Source of the DNA: Owenia fusiformis | Taxonomy: Eukaryota; Annelida; Polychaeta; Sabellida; Oweniidae | Direction: 5' to 3' | Assembly (NCBI GenBank): GCA_903813345.2 | Contig: CAIIXF020000007.1 | Span: 21,935,564-21,999,563 of the forward strand | Length of the DNA stretch: 64,000 bases | Shown here: piece after piece, positions 23,442 through 34,720 of the stretch | Layout of the letters: the number at the start of each line of letters is the position of its first letter | How positions within the stretch are numbered: position 1 is the stretch's first letter | The notes under the pieces: generated by a model | What the model was told of the DNA's origin: nothing | Database searches by the model: none | What the model saw: the letters and a program-made list of their open reading frames with translations, nothing else | Translations under genes and position numbers: made by a program

Positions 23442-24016
23442 TTATTCCATAGTTAAAGTCATCATCAGGATAGTCGGAAATTAAGTGATTTAATTCGAAT
23501 TTTCCAAACGATCCGCCGATGTTGACACTTAGCCTCGTTTTGAGTCTGAAGTAGCAAAAATCCATAAACCATCGCATACGGCGCCGTATGTCATGGCTAA
23601 AAAACCGTATGCTATGGTTAAGTGAAAATTTATCAAAAATATATTTTAGAACTGATCACAAAAATACTGTTTTTATTTTCACATGTTATCCTATGAATAT
23701 CATGCTAACTATGGAATAAATAGAGGATGTTCTTTTTATTCCATAGTTAAAGCCATCATCAGAATCGTCGGAAATTAAGTTATTTAATTCGAATTTTCCA
23801 AACGATCCGGCGATGTTGACACTTAGCCTCGTTTTGAGTCTGAAGTAGCATAACTCCATAAACCATCGCATACGGCGCCGTATGTCATGGCTAAAAAACC
23901 GTATGCTATGGTTAAGTGAAAATTTGTTAAAAATATCATATTTTACCACTGATTACAAAAATACCGTTTTTATTTTCACATGTTATCCTATGAATATCAT
24001 GCTAACTATGGAATAA
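23442..24016. mobile_element. Two head-to-tail copies of a ~280-bp MITE
   Basis: Copy 1 is 23442-23719 and copy 2 is 23736-24016. Both start TTATTCCATAGTTAAAG and end CTAACTATGGAATAA, so each has a 14-bp inverted terminus. Both contain the palindrome CATACGGCGCCGTATG. They differ by few substitutions. The linker repeats the GGATGTTCTTT found just before copy 1, so the pair arose as a tandem duplication including flank. Confidence 0.85.
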
Positions 24017-24044
24017 CTTTGGATATACTATATATCAAGTATAA

Positions 24045-24446
24045 TCACACCAGAATGGTGACAATGGTTAAGTCAGGTACCGTTGTCACAAATGGCGGAC
24101 ATAATCGTCATTTCAATTAGATTTTCATGAACTGTATGTTTAATAGAGCACCTAGACTAAATTCCTTTGGAACAACGATCAAACAAAGTGTCTTTATACT
24201 CTTTGTACAGTTGATAATGTTCTACCATCGAAACAAAGTCTTTTATTTAACCAATCAAAATGAGATACGGGACAACGGACACTGTATTACCATATGCCGT
24301 TGTCTTTGTAAATTATTTCAAATTCAGATTCCGTTGTCATTGATGATATCAAAGATGCTATTATGATAGCGATTCACGACCCAATTTGATCGAAATTGGG
24401 ATACATCATTACAAGAGCTTATAATACAAGCATAGAACTAGCGACA
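24045..24446. mobile_element. Truncated second copy of the 506-bp MITE
   Basis: It starts TCACACCAGAATGG and follows the 15795-16300 copy in the same orientation through GAGATACGGGACAACGGACA. It loses similarity near 24446, before the right terminus. A short deletion near the left end removes part of the first CCGTTGTC motif. Confidence 0.8.
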
Positions 24447-24574
24447 AAAGACTTTCAGCAAAATCTCTCAATTATATTCTAGTTAGAGTAATTTATAAGA
24501 ATAAGTTATATGTGATCTTGCAAAATCTCTCTATTACATGTAGCTCTTATTCTGAGCTTGTGTAATCTTCAATT

Positions 24575-24713
24575 TATCACTTAGCTTGTATTCGTGAATG
24601 CGAAGAATGGTTACTGGCTACCAGATTTACCTATTTTTATGGGCAACTCATTTAAATACCTTTATCCGGTAGCTGAAAGTTGAATTCGCGAATACAAGCT
24701 GAGCAATAAGATG
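24575..24713. mobile_element. Short MITE with GCTTGTATTCG ends
   Basis: TTAGCTTGTATTCGTGAAT at the left is inverted at the right (ATTCGCGAATACAAGCTGAG). The inner sequence has GGCTACCAG and CCGGTAGC in inverse orientation. A related copy is near 57178-57300. Confidence 0.65.
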
Positions 24714-24891
24714 TCAATATGAAGGTCACACACTGTGATTGATAAAAGGTCAAGGTCATTTTCACCAGAGGTAAACAAAATCATTTGAAAATAGGAAAAT
24801 TACTGATGACTATGGACATAAACTGTTTATGTGCAAACCTCAGCTAGCAACCACTCCTTTCCACAATAAACTATAGTTCATGAATAACATT

Positions 24892-24922
24892 TATTAATAT
24901 AATATAATATAATATAATATAG
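24892..24922. repeat. Pentanucleotide microsatellite (TAATA)n
   Basis: Consecutive TAATA/ATAAT units lie just downstream (in transcript sense) of the PDZ gene stop, probably in or near its 3' UTR. Confidence 0.85.
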
Positions 24923-25223
24923 AACATTGAATTATAACAATTTCACAATGCATGTTTTTAGTGATGATATAATCTGTGCCTTATAAGGTTACAGTATACA
25001 AGTGGTATGGCCAAAAATATAAAATGTTAAAAAACTTTAGTGTGGCACGATGATAGTCTATATTGTGATTATATCCGTCCGTCAGTTTCTCCACGTAATC
25101 AGTTGTATATAGATTTAAGCATATGTGAATAATTTGAATAGTGCAGAGACACATATAATGAAACATGCACATCTAAACATTGATCACAGCGGCGCATGTA
25201 TTAAAGACACAAATATTTTCAGT

Positions 25224-28200
25224 TTATTTCTTCTGTCCGTAAGCCTTTTGAATCGTGGGTCCTGTAGCTTGTTGGTATTTGCTTCTTTCCTCTCGCTTTC
25301 TGTCGAATATACTGGATGGCTTGCCACCTGAAACATCAGAATAGGAAGCAGTAAAGGAAGATCTCGCTAGTAAAAGAGACCGACTTGGGCAAGGCTAGGG
25401 AAGATCAAGAGAAGTAGTATTGATTGTTTTATTATGTGCTTTCTTTCTGGAGTACTATGTTTTTTTCATTGTGACTGCTGGTATGGTTTTATTCATAGAA
25501 GTAATATACTTAGCTGGTATAAAGATGGCAGTGTAGTTTTTTAATGTCAAGTATACGATAAACAAAATTGCCATATTTCTATAACCCAGGCTATTTTTGA
25601 TTCTAATGTCTGTTACGAATTGTAACAATATTAAGTTCAGCCAAGGCTTTGAAAATATGGGCCAATTTTCGAAAATTCATGTAGTACAACACAATCTTTT
25701 TGGTAAGAGTCTCCCCCGGGGAGTCTCTTCCCTCGGGACCACCAGTGTCGTCAACAGCAACCGTACTCACCTCCTTTTTCAGATTCTGGTAATTCTTGAT
25801 CCAAGACGGTGTATGTCTTAGGTTTAACATCTTTAAATTTTGGCCCTGATCCTGGCTGATTGATGAAAGGTGATGTTTCCTCTACGAGCTCCACACGCGG
25901 CGCATTTTCAGCCGCTGCTCTTACTCTGGGATCATCTGGTTGTACTGCACCCCTGTTGAAGGAAATACGTCGATTAAGAAGTTAATCGAATCTACGCCCT
26001 TTCTTTTCTGTTTTGTACAATAAATGGTTGTTTTATGTTATTGTTTTGGGACGTTTTAATAGAAGTTTGAAAAGCTATTAAATGACTACAGGTATAAAGC
26101 TGTTGAATTACAGATGTCGTTAGCGTATTTATTTATTTACTATATATTTAGTAGCTGTTCTGTGCGTGATAATTAGTCTGACATGCCCATGATGTGAACA
26201 CGTGACGAGACAATTCTTACTTTTCCACCACGAGATCAAGTTGATTCCCTTGTCTAAGAACCTCTGCTTTCCCAGCTGAAAGATTCATGCCGGGACAGTC
26301 CTCAAATCCTATCCTCATAACTGCATCACCAGGGGCAAGTCCGTGCTTTTGTGCTGGCGAACCAGGGACTATCTGCAGACAAATTAAATTCAATTATAAT
26401 CATCCCAGGCCGGTAGCCAGGATTTATCTGGGGGAGCGGTTTTACCAAGGAGGAGCTTTTTTGACATTTTTTGGCAAAAAATCATGCGTTAAGTGCTCAG
26501 AATAGTGAAAAACTGCATGATTTTGAAAAATTTCTGGCCAGGGGGAGCGGCTGCACCCTCCGCCCCTCCCCCCCCCCCCCCCCCCGACTACGGGCATGCA
26601 TCCTAGTCTTATCTAAGGCATTTTTCTAGATTCTATTCAATTTTGATGACCTCATATACACTGGGCGGTGGAATACTTTTGATTTCCGTGTGAGTATTAA
26701 TTTATTTGTGTGAGTATTAATTAATTTTGACTCGATCTTTTTGTAGCTGAGTATTTGTTTCAAAAGATGTTACTGTATATAAAAATAGACATCAAACGCA
26801 TCCAAATCAAGAACCCATGAAAATTCATGTTTATTTTATCAGTGGAGGTATCATTACATTTCAATCGACCATCTTACATTTAAACCAAGGGGTCTTTCAT
26901 TAGCATACCTTCGTTCATATAATTATAAGCACGTGGATGTATGTTTTTTTCGGAAACATTTACAATTTGGTATTCGTGCATTGTTTCTACTTGAGTCACT
27001 GACGATCCAACATATTGTGTATTTTCAGCAATTACCAAATATATTCCACGCATAAATAGCTTCAGTAGACAGAAAACTACGAAAATAGTTTATCATATTT
27101 CCAAAATAATCTAATCCAATAACTTTAACTGACGGTCAAGGTATGCATTTAAAGGATGAACATCAACAATCAAAAAAATGTTACCAAGTGGATTATCGCT
27201 AAAAACCTAAATTGCACCTATGTAGGCGTAGCCAGGTATGACATGATCGGCTAGAAAACCTGACAACTACCTCGCCAAAATCCCGTGGCCAAAATTTACA
27301 GAACTCTTTTTACAGACTTTTTCTAAAACTGGGAATTAAATCCAAAAATCTGGTTTCGCCGAAAACAATGTACAGGGTCATTTTTAGAAATTTTGCCCTG
27401 ATATTTGGCACACATGTACATCATTCAATTTCATACTAGACTGTGATATTTCATGAACATTGGACTGATAGTCGCAATGTTACAGCACTTTAAACAAGGT
27501 GCCCCAGTTTTCCAATATCGTGCTATAGGCAAACCTGCACACGTTTTCCAAACCTGTCAATGACATAACAGCATTCCTCAGCAAGTATGGCCTGAACGAC
27601 ACATGTGATCGTTATTTTGAGGTCAAATGTCTTTCTGGTGATATTACCCTACACTCTATCTTTGGACTTTCCCCACTGGTAAAGATTAAAAGGGGCCATA
27701 TCTGGGCTATGGAGTGCCCATTCATTGTCTGTTGTACTGCTGATAATGTGCACAATCCAGTTACTATGCTAGAAAAAATATCACAACATTTCGAGGATTT
27801 AAGTCCATAATATTTGCACTATGTATCTGGCGTGATGAGGAACTATACAGTATGCAAGCCACTTGGGGAAGCTAAGTTTAGACCGAAAGCAAAACAATTC
27901 CACATTGATTGGCCGCATTACAACAGCACTTGAATACGGCAGTAGTGTAAATACAACTGTTTCTAGCTCAAGACCAAGATACGCCAAAATTATAACAAGC
28001 TCTTAAAACCGATTTTCTTAATTACCAGCTTCATACCTGCCAACCTAGAATTAATGCAAAGGTATGGCAAAGCTCAGGTCGCACGAGTCGAAAACTACTT
28101 TAGAACAGAAGTGAATGAGATTTAAAAATGAAACATGTAAGTTCTAACCGGGGACTTGAGACGAGTAAAAACACCAGGATATTGACCGTATCGGTAGATG

Positions 28201-30426
28201 AGAGGACTAATAGATTTAAAAATAACAGATGATCTGATTGTCCGTGAGTTGACCAACTCCAGTCCCCAAAGAGAAAACCCCGACTTAAAAAGGAGTTGAA
28301 GGGTGAATAGACCAGAATGTAATAGTGACCAATACATCACTGGAGGATCTAGGGTGGGTCTGACTTCGTGAAGTAAGCCCAACAAGTAGTGGACTTTTTT
28401 TAATTGTGAGCCCTATTGTCCTCATCTTCGCTCACTCGACATCCGGAGTCGGGGCAATCTGCGCGAGATTCGGTTTTTACTTGGTTCGGTTTTTCATTAA
28501 AGGAAGTACTTCATTCCCATGATTTAAAGTGCTTTTCTGCCATCGGATCGGTTTAAGTTTGTGCAAAACACGTCTACAAATCCGGGGCTATTGATATTAT
28601 GTCATTACATTTGTTTTGGGTGTATACTTTTTGTTTTGACACTTAACAAAAATATTCCCGCTCTATATGGTGCATCATGGGTAGGGACTGCTGTGAAATA
28701 ATGAACGTAAGTGACACCTATCTCAAATTAAATGTTCTTATTAGTTATCGATTGCGCATGCGTGATAAAAATTTAAACCAATTACATTGCTGGATTTAAT
28801 GCGCATGCGCTAAAAACCGAACCAAAAAATGGAATCTCGCGCAGATTGCCTCTAGTGGACATCCGTCGGTCGTATGAACGCAGTGAAGATAAAGCGTGCG
28901 AAGATGCCTTATCTCAGGCCCAGCTTCGCTTCAAAATATGCCTCTTATTTCCCTCCGTTTTAATTTTCAGGCCCTCATCTGGCCAATCTCATAGCTGCCA
29001 ACAATATGCATTTTGCAACCACATGCTGTGCGCTATCAGATCATTTTGAGATGTTCCAGATGCCTCTCCATGTGATAATTAAACTGTTGATATCTCCCCT
29101 TGTACAAGCACAGAAAGCAATAACGTTCGGATAACACACCGCATTCCCGGTACAATCTGAAGCTAGCATACCTCAATTAATTACATTTCAGAAACTCGCC
29201 AACTCGCCAATACTTGTTACCAATTTGTGAAAAGCCAAACAGCCACAGATTACACACGGCCATCTGTTCATCAAGATTTTTTTTAAAGTTGCGATGCTAT
29301 ATTTACAGCTATATTCTTATTTCCAAGCGTTCTTCCGCATCCACAGTAAAGACCAAATACCACAGAGTTTGATGGTTCAGTGTCCTGGTGTTACCTTTGA
29401 CCTTAACTGATTTCGGACAATTGTTATTCGTGTATAAAATTAGAAAACTTAATGGCCTTAATGATATCCAATGATGCTCGGGGGATATTGTTTTTATCCA
29501 TAAGCGGATAATTGACAGACGTTATAATTTAAACTACGCCCAATATGCTCTTATCATAATTAAAGGGTCAGATAAAATACATATCCCCAAATTATCATGG
29601 GATATCGGTATGTACACTGAATCACCAGGACAGGACATTCCTCCAGTTAGAAAGTGCAACGACCGATAGAATAAACCCCGTGCCATTAACCCAGACATAA
29701 ACCATTGACTCATAAAAACAGATGTATGAAAAAATGAGCATAAAATCACTGTTTACGCTGATAGTTTGCTATCAACGATTCATTTAGTGCTAGTACCATA
29801 ATAGGTAGCAAGCACAACCAGTGTAACATGATGATATCATTGAATGTTTATTTACACCTGAAAGGTATTCATCCACATGGAGCAGAGCAGGAGAGGTGGC
29901 TCTCATATATTTGAGTGTTAACTGATAACCCCATCAAAACGGATCGCAAACAAAAATAGATTCATTACATTTTTGTAAATGAGAACTCAAAATATTAGTA
30001 CGCACGTTTATGTTTTGTTGATTTATAGCTGAGCTTTGAAATGGTAATTAGGTCTGAAAATTGTATATAAGGTCTGATGATTGATCAGAAATAAAAATAT
30101 TTCCCACACGTTAAACTTAGTCCATCACTTTTTAAACTTACTATAAACAATGAATACACAGGCAAGCGCATTATTTACTTAGTTTTGACTGAACATTTAC
30201 TTTACGCTTTAGGATAGACTAGTAAATAGTTATTTTGGGTGCAAAATAACCTTGTGAACCAGCGGTATAAACTACATGCAAAATTTTGACATTCCACTCT
30301 TAACTTAACTCGGAAACTACTTACTGTTTTTATGTATAAAGGGTACCCCTGGTCGACGCCTCCCTCCAGGGTGAACCCCCATTGTATGCTGTTATTAGTC
30401 CTTCGTAATTTAACAACAGAGCACAT
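25224..30426 (-). CDS. Small PDZ-only protein, complete, four exons, 179 aa
   Basis: Coding exons on the minus strand are 30426-30325, 26372-26221, 25952-25771 and 25327-25224. All junctions are GT-AG and the frame is continuous. A PDZ domain spans about residues 5-85. It includes WGFTLEGG as the first strand and carboxylate-binding loop, the IVPGSPAQKHGLAPGD turn, and RQGNQLDLVV as the last strand. The W-G-F loop and the spacing resemble the PDZ domains of PDLIM/Zasp proteins. The remaining ~95 residues are polar, with KPKTYTVLD and a basic end SIFDRKREERSKYQQ; there is no LIM domain. Exon 1 is separated by a 3.95-kb intron that splits the PDZ domain. The role is probably an adaptor binding C-terminal peptides, perhaps at actin structures; that is inference from the family. 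Confidence 0.88.
26400..26600. repeat. Diverged repeat with poly-C tract in PDZ intron 1
   Basis: GGTAGCCAGGATTTATCTGG followed by two GGGGGAGCGG blocks and an uninterrupted C run (about 26568-26585), then GACTACGGGCATGCATCC. A related layout (GTACCCAGGATTTCCC ... CCCCCTGGGTAAGCCC) occurs at 57465-57655. Both look like copies of a dispersed repeat. Confidence 0.5.
26601..28452. other. Intron sequence, no gene seen
   Basis: This lies inside the first PDZ intron. It has only short frames on both strands. I could not tie the sequence to a recognisable element. Confidence 0.45.
28453..28850. mobile_element. ~400-bp MITE in PDZ intron 1
   Basis: GGCAATCTGCGCGAGATTC at the left is exactly inverted at the right (GAATCTCGCGCAGATTGCC). 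GGTTCGGTTTTT and AAAAACCGAACC form the next inverted pair. I could not settle the target duplication. There is no coding capacity. Confidence 0.8.
28851..30324. other. Intron sequence, no gene seen
   Basis: The proximal part of the first PDZ intron. No repeat boundary or exon could be supported. Confidence 0.45.
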
Positions 30427-30851
30427 ACTGAGATGAGAGAGGTTGCAGCCTTATCGTGTTAGAAAAATCCGTCCTGGAAACTGATCTGTCGGAGTTCAGT
30501 GACTAGCGAGATGAAGCGAAGGGCCACATAGAAGAGTAACAACAAATACGTAGGTCGATAGAATTCGCCGCATACCTTTGATATATTCATAGGGAGGATT
30601 TAACCTGAGGCCCAGGAATACGTTAAAAATGTTTTAAAAGTCCCCTAGTGTACTGAGTTGGTAATGCGTGGTTTATACATGTATATTAATCTTTTACTAC
30701 TATATTACTTACATTGAATAAGAATAAGACTGATTTTTTATTAATGACTAGCTGTATACCCGGGCCTCAGGATTTAACTGTTTAAGAGAATTTGTACCAT
30801 TTGACCCACCAGGGACTACTGTCCCCCTTTCAATTAATTTTTCCAAGACTT

Positions 30852-31651
30852 AATAGAGAATTTTCGTTATAAGTTTTTTAAAAACTTATACGTATACTTA
30901 TACTTATAAACCCAATAAACAAGGTGTTTCATAATTTCTTAATTCGTCGGGAAATATCTCCTAGGACGGTAATAAAAAGGGCCAATGGCATACCATCCGT
31001 ACCCCCTTGATGTAAAGCATGTTTAGTTGTGTCATATGTGTTTTCTAGAATCAAATAGGCTGATATAGCACACGGGTTTCACAGATTTATCTACTCTCAA
31101 ATATATTTTTTGTAGATGATCGTTTTGAATCACCTTGTAGAAATAACGAAGGGAGAATTAGTTCAGCTAATGAATGAGTCGAGCTGTTTGATTGGATACT
31201 ATGCCTATTCAGCCGATTAATTTTAATAAGCCATTCTGGTCAGTAGGTCCACACATATACTATGCGGAGATCCAACTCTGTAAGTTTATAATCTGCGTAT
31301 AAAGGCCCTTTTATACGTAAAAACTTAAAAATTGACCTTATAATTTCATGAGAACTTTGAAATGATCGACTCGTTCGTGTAGTGATTCACTTTAAAGGGT
31401 CTTCTTTATCGTACACTACAAGGACCCGTCAACTAGCGTTTAGTTTATCGTGTTCATAATTGACACTAGCAAAGGACATTGTATTCGCAGTCCCTAGTTG
31501 ATGATGGAGGTTGACTATATCGGGAATAGTTATGCCCCACTTGGTACAGATTATGAAAATCAATTTGAATTGATTTTAGTTCGACAAGACCCTTCAAACT
31601 ATAAGTATACGTATAAGTTTTTGAAACAACTTATAACGAAAATTCTCTATT
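30852..31651. mobile_element. 800-bp inverted-repeat element
   Basis: AATAGAGAATTTTCGTTATA at the left is inverted at the right (TATAACGAAAATTCTCTATT). The similarity extends about 50 bp through ACTTATACGTATACTTA. The internal 700 bp holds no long frame. It lies upstream of the PDZ gene. Confidence 0.7.
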
Positions 31652-32400
31652 GACAACACTATTACCCTTATACCTCTATACTCATAGGGCAAGTAAGTTC
31701 AAATTCACCACTGTAAGCTTAAGCTTAGTCATTCTGATACTCATAGCATATTTCTGTTTCACCTGAAACATCTCAAGGCTGAGAAGAAATGAGATGTCAT
31801 GGTTTATCATGGTGGCTGTCGTAGTAATAAATGCATTCCGCGGTCAACAGCCAAAATTATTGACTAGTCTTTGATCAGTCAGAGTCGATTATTTCAACTG
31901 ATGTTATAAAACAGTATTTCATAACGATACTTGGCTGATAAAAGTTGTAACAGATATATAATATGTCCCCGTTCTTTAATTCCCGAGTCATAATGGTGGA
32001 GACAGCGGGGCAAGACCATTGTAGAATTCATGCAGAATCTCTTCTATTGCTTTGAATAAGCTCTAGATAAAGACTCTGATAAATCAGAATGGGGCAAGAC
32101 GTGTCCAAAAGCAGTCATTTTATCGGCCTTGTTTTTCTGTCCGCTGACCCCATTACATGTTTATTGAAACAAGATACATTGGTTATCTACAATGGCAAGA
32201 AGGGCCCCGTTCTATCAGATAACTACTTTTAATCTAAGTTTTACCACATACTTAGGCCTAAGCCTACAGAAGTGGGACAGAAATGTCACTTTTGGGAAAA
32301 GTGCCGCCGTTTGAATCTGGCGCCTAAATGAGGCAAGATCAATGACCAGAGACTATCTAGAGGTTGATATACGTCCATGGTCCAATGGACTTTAATAACC
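31652..32400. other. No gene seen
   Basis: AT-rich intergenic sequence between two elements, upstream of the PDZ gene. No feature could be supported. Confidence 0.4.
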
Positions 32401-33181
32401 TAAGGTAACATGGGGCAAAACGGCCCTGTGTGGCAAAATGGCCCATCGAAGCCCATTTTGAACTATAAAAAGATGGTTCTTCAAAAGTCACATAATCAAA
32501 TTTTGAAATTTCCGCCACCTTCTCGACCGCCCTTTTTAATCTAGCAGCGTCTTGCCTTACGTAAGAGGTAATTCTACTTTTCAATCTCTTTTTGCAAATT
32601 ACCCCTCCCACGAGAATCTCTACAAAATCCGGCAACAATAGAATATCTTTTTGCATTAATATTTTACATAGAGTATGCATATTTTTTCTTTATGTGTCAA
32701 AATTTCGAGCTTCAAGTATTAGGTAAATTAAAATGACTACTGAAAATTCACATGTCTCTGCAAAACGGCCCACACGGGTTATAACATACAAAAATCTTAT
32801 TGTAAAATAATAATTGATTTTCAAATATAACGATTTTAACATTTGGTTTGTACCTTGTTTCCTTCTGACACATATCGATAACTAAAATTATGGTAGGGGT
32901 TAAAAATACTTTATCTGTCAAAGGTTTGAACATCTGACGGATAAGATGTGTGTGGACGAGTCCTGTAATTTGTGGGCCGTTTTGCCCCACCCATGGGCCG
33001 TTTTGCCCCACTCTCGGCATTATTTTTGACCATTGAAAAATCACAGTAGATAGTCCTAGGCAAGTATAAAACACTCTCAAAATGTAAACCACAACCCATT
33101 GATAAAGTGGAACATCAAAGGTCGCGATGACCTTTGAATTTGAATTTGATTGTTAGGGCCGTTTTGCCCCATGTTCCCTTA
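32401..33181 (-). mobile_element. Tc1/pogo-like remnant with GGGGCAAAACGGCCC ends
   Basis: The ends AAGGTAACATGGGGCAAAAC and GTTTTGCCCCATGTTCCCTT are inverted over about 27 bp and flanked by TA on both sides. The same GGGCCGTTTTGCCCCA core recurs twice inside at 32973-33012 and once degenerate near 32763. Minus-strand frames (33092-32748 and 32680-32357) contain repeated VGQNGP and a Lys/Arg-rich stretch. They look like the degraded C-terminal part of a transposase, but no catalytic motif survives. Confidence 0.6.
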
Positions 33182-33397
33182 TAGCCTATACTTGACTGTG
33201 ATGATAGGCGAACATCCATGGTCCGGATTTCTATAGATCTAGAAAGTCCATGGTGCATTGTGGAGTCATTGGGGATGGATCACAGATACTGCCTTTTGTC
33301 AGCAGTTTGTAAGCCGCTGAGAGATTGGTCAGTCGTCCTTCCCGGGACATTGGTACACCAGACGAAAAACGTTATATAGAGATACAAGGAAACTTCA

Positions 33398-33514
33398 TGA
33401 CGTCAAATATATCAATTGTTGATATGACGTCATCGTTCTATATTATTAAGCGATCGATGTCGACATAGCGACGTTTGATGACGTCACATATATTACTTGT
33501 TAACATTGACGTCA
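33398..33514. promoter_or_regulatory. Cluster of four TGACGTCA (CRE) sites
   Basis: Exact TGACGTCA octamers lie at 33398, 33425, 33479 and 33507. The arrangement is a diverged tandem duplication with a period of about 81 bp: two sites 27-28 bp apart, then two more. TGACGTCA is the full CREB/ATF palindrome. The cluster lies 1.2 kb upstream of the first coding exon of gene A, whose 5' non-coding exon must be upstream of 34718, so it could be in that promoter. It could equally be a repeat. Confidence 0.45.
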
Positions 33515-34104
33515 TTGTTCCTATTAGTGATGTCGGCCATTTTGGAAATAACAAAATAAGTCGAGAATGAAGAATCCGTGCATGATTTTTAAGTCATCAC
33601 AAATGAGAGTATACCCCTTAAAATAGGTAAGTCCATCAATGTTTGTTACTATACAGGGTAGTTAAAGGTCTTTAGTAAAAAATACCTTGTTTTGAGTTTT
33701 GAATAGTATTCGATCCATATGTCACCATTTTCAACATTTTTGATTTCATCGGAAAGAAGAGATCATCAAAATTTGTGCAATTAAAAAGGGGTAAAATTAG
33801 AGTACATTTGGTAAATAATGGTTTGAATTGTGTTTTTTTTTATAAAAGTCGGCGATGTGCTAATCTAAAGTGAGTGGTGGAACTCGTACGGTTTAAAAAG
33901 GGTAGGTGGTCCTATCAAATTTTGGTCCTACTCTCTATTGATTTATATGGTGACAATTACTTTCCTTATTATCTATACACAGTCAGGGCCAGTAAGGGCC
34001 ATAAGGAAAGGGGACCATAATCCCCAGGGGACCATCATTTCTTTTACACCTGCTTCTCAATAGTTCATTTGTGAGTGTATTGACATTACCACATGATTTA
34101 ATCT

Positions 34105-34356
34105 GATGTGGCCATGATTTGGCCTCACACTCACCTGACTTCAACGTCCCAGACTTCTATGTGTGGGATTTTAAGGACCATTGTTTATGAAAACCACCCC
34201 CAGATAATCAGACACCTGAAAACAGAAATCACCGCAAAGATCAGAACCATCCCAACAGAGTGTGCCGGGGAGTGTGTCTGCGTAATTGACAACTTTGTGC
34301 GTCGCATTCAGGAGTGTCTGCGACGTCGAGGTGGTCATATCGAACACATGTTTTGA
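34105..34356 (+). pseudogene. C-terminal remnant of a Tc1/mariner-like transposase
   Basis: One frame encodes HSPDFNVPDFYVWDFK, the block around the third catalytic Asp of DDE transposases. After a frameshift near 34185 a second frame gives VYENHP, EITAKIRTIP, IDNFVRRIQECLRRRGGHIE and MF, the usual C-terminal end of such proteins. The rest of the gene is gone. The element's outer boundaries are not clear. Confidence 0.75.
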
Positions 34357-34551
34357 AAGGTCATAAAACCCAAACTTTAAGGACTGGTTTATTATCAACG
34401 AATCTTAATTTGAGTTAAGAATGAAGCACAAATCTTATTAGATATAGAAATGACGAGCACATTTATGAATTGCACTCAGCATAACCGTTCAATTGTGATA
34501 AATCATGTTATATTTTATACTTTTTATTATATGCTATCATGTTAGCCTTGC

Positions 34552-34634
34552 CGAAGTCGGTGTATTTTTAGTTTTTTAGTTTTACAATTGAAAAATAAGA
34601 TAATATAAGATAATACCGACTTGGGCAAGGCTAA
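34552..34634. mobile_element. 83-bp mini-MITE
   Basis: TTAGCCTTGCCGAAGTCGGT at the left and ACCGACTTGGGCAAGGCTAA at the right form 20-bp inverted ends with two mismatches. A half copy (CGACTTGGGCAAGGCTAG) is near 25381, in the last PDZ intron. Confidence 0.7.
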
Positions 34635-34720
34635 CCAAAGTCCCAGACTTAAACAATGTACCTCCACACGCCCTTAGGTGCTACTGCATGGTTGCTATAT
34701 CTTGTTGTTTTATTTCAGCT

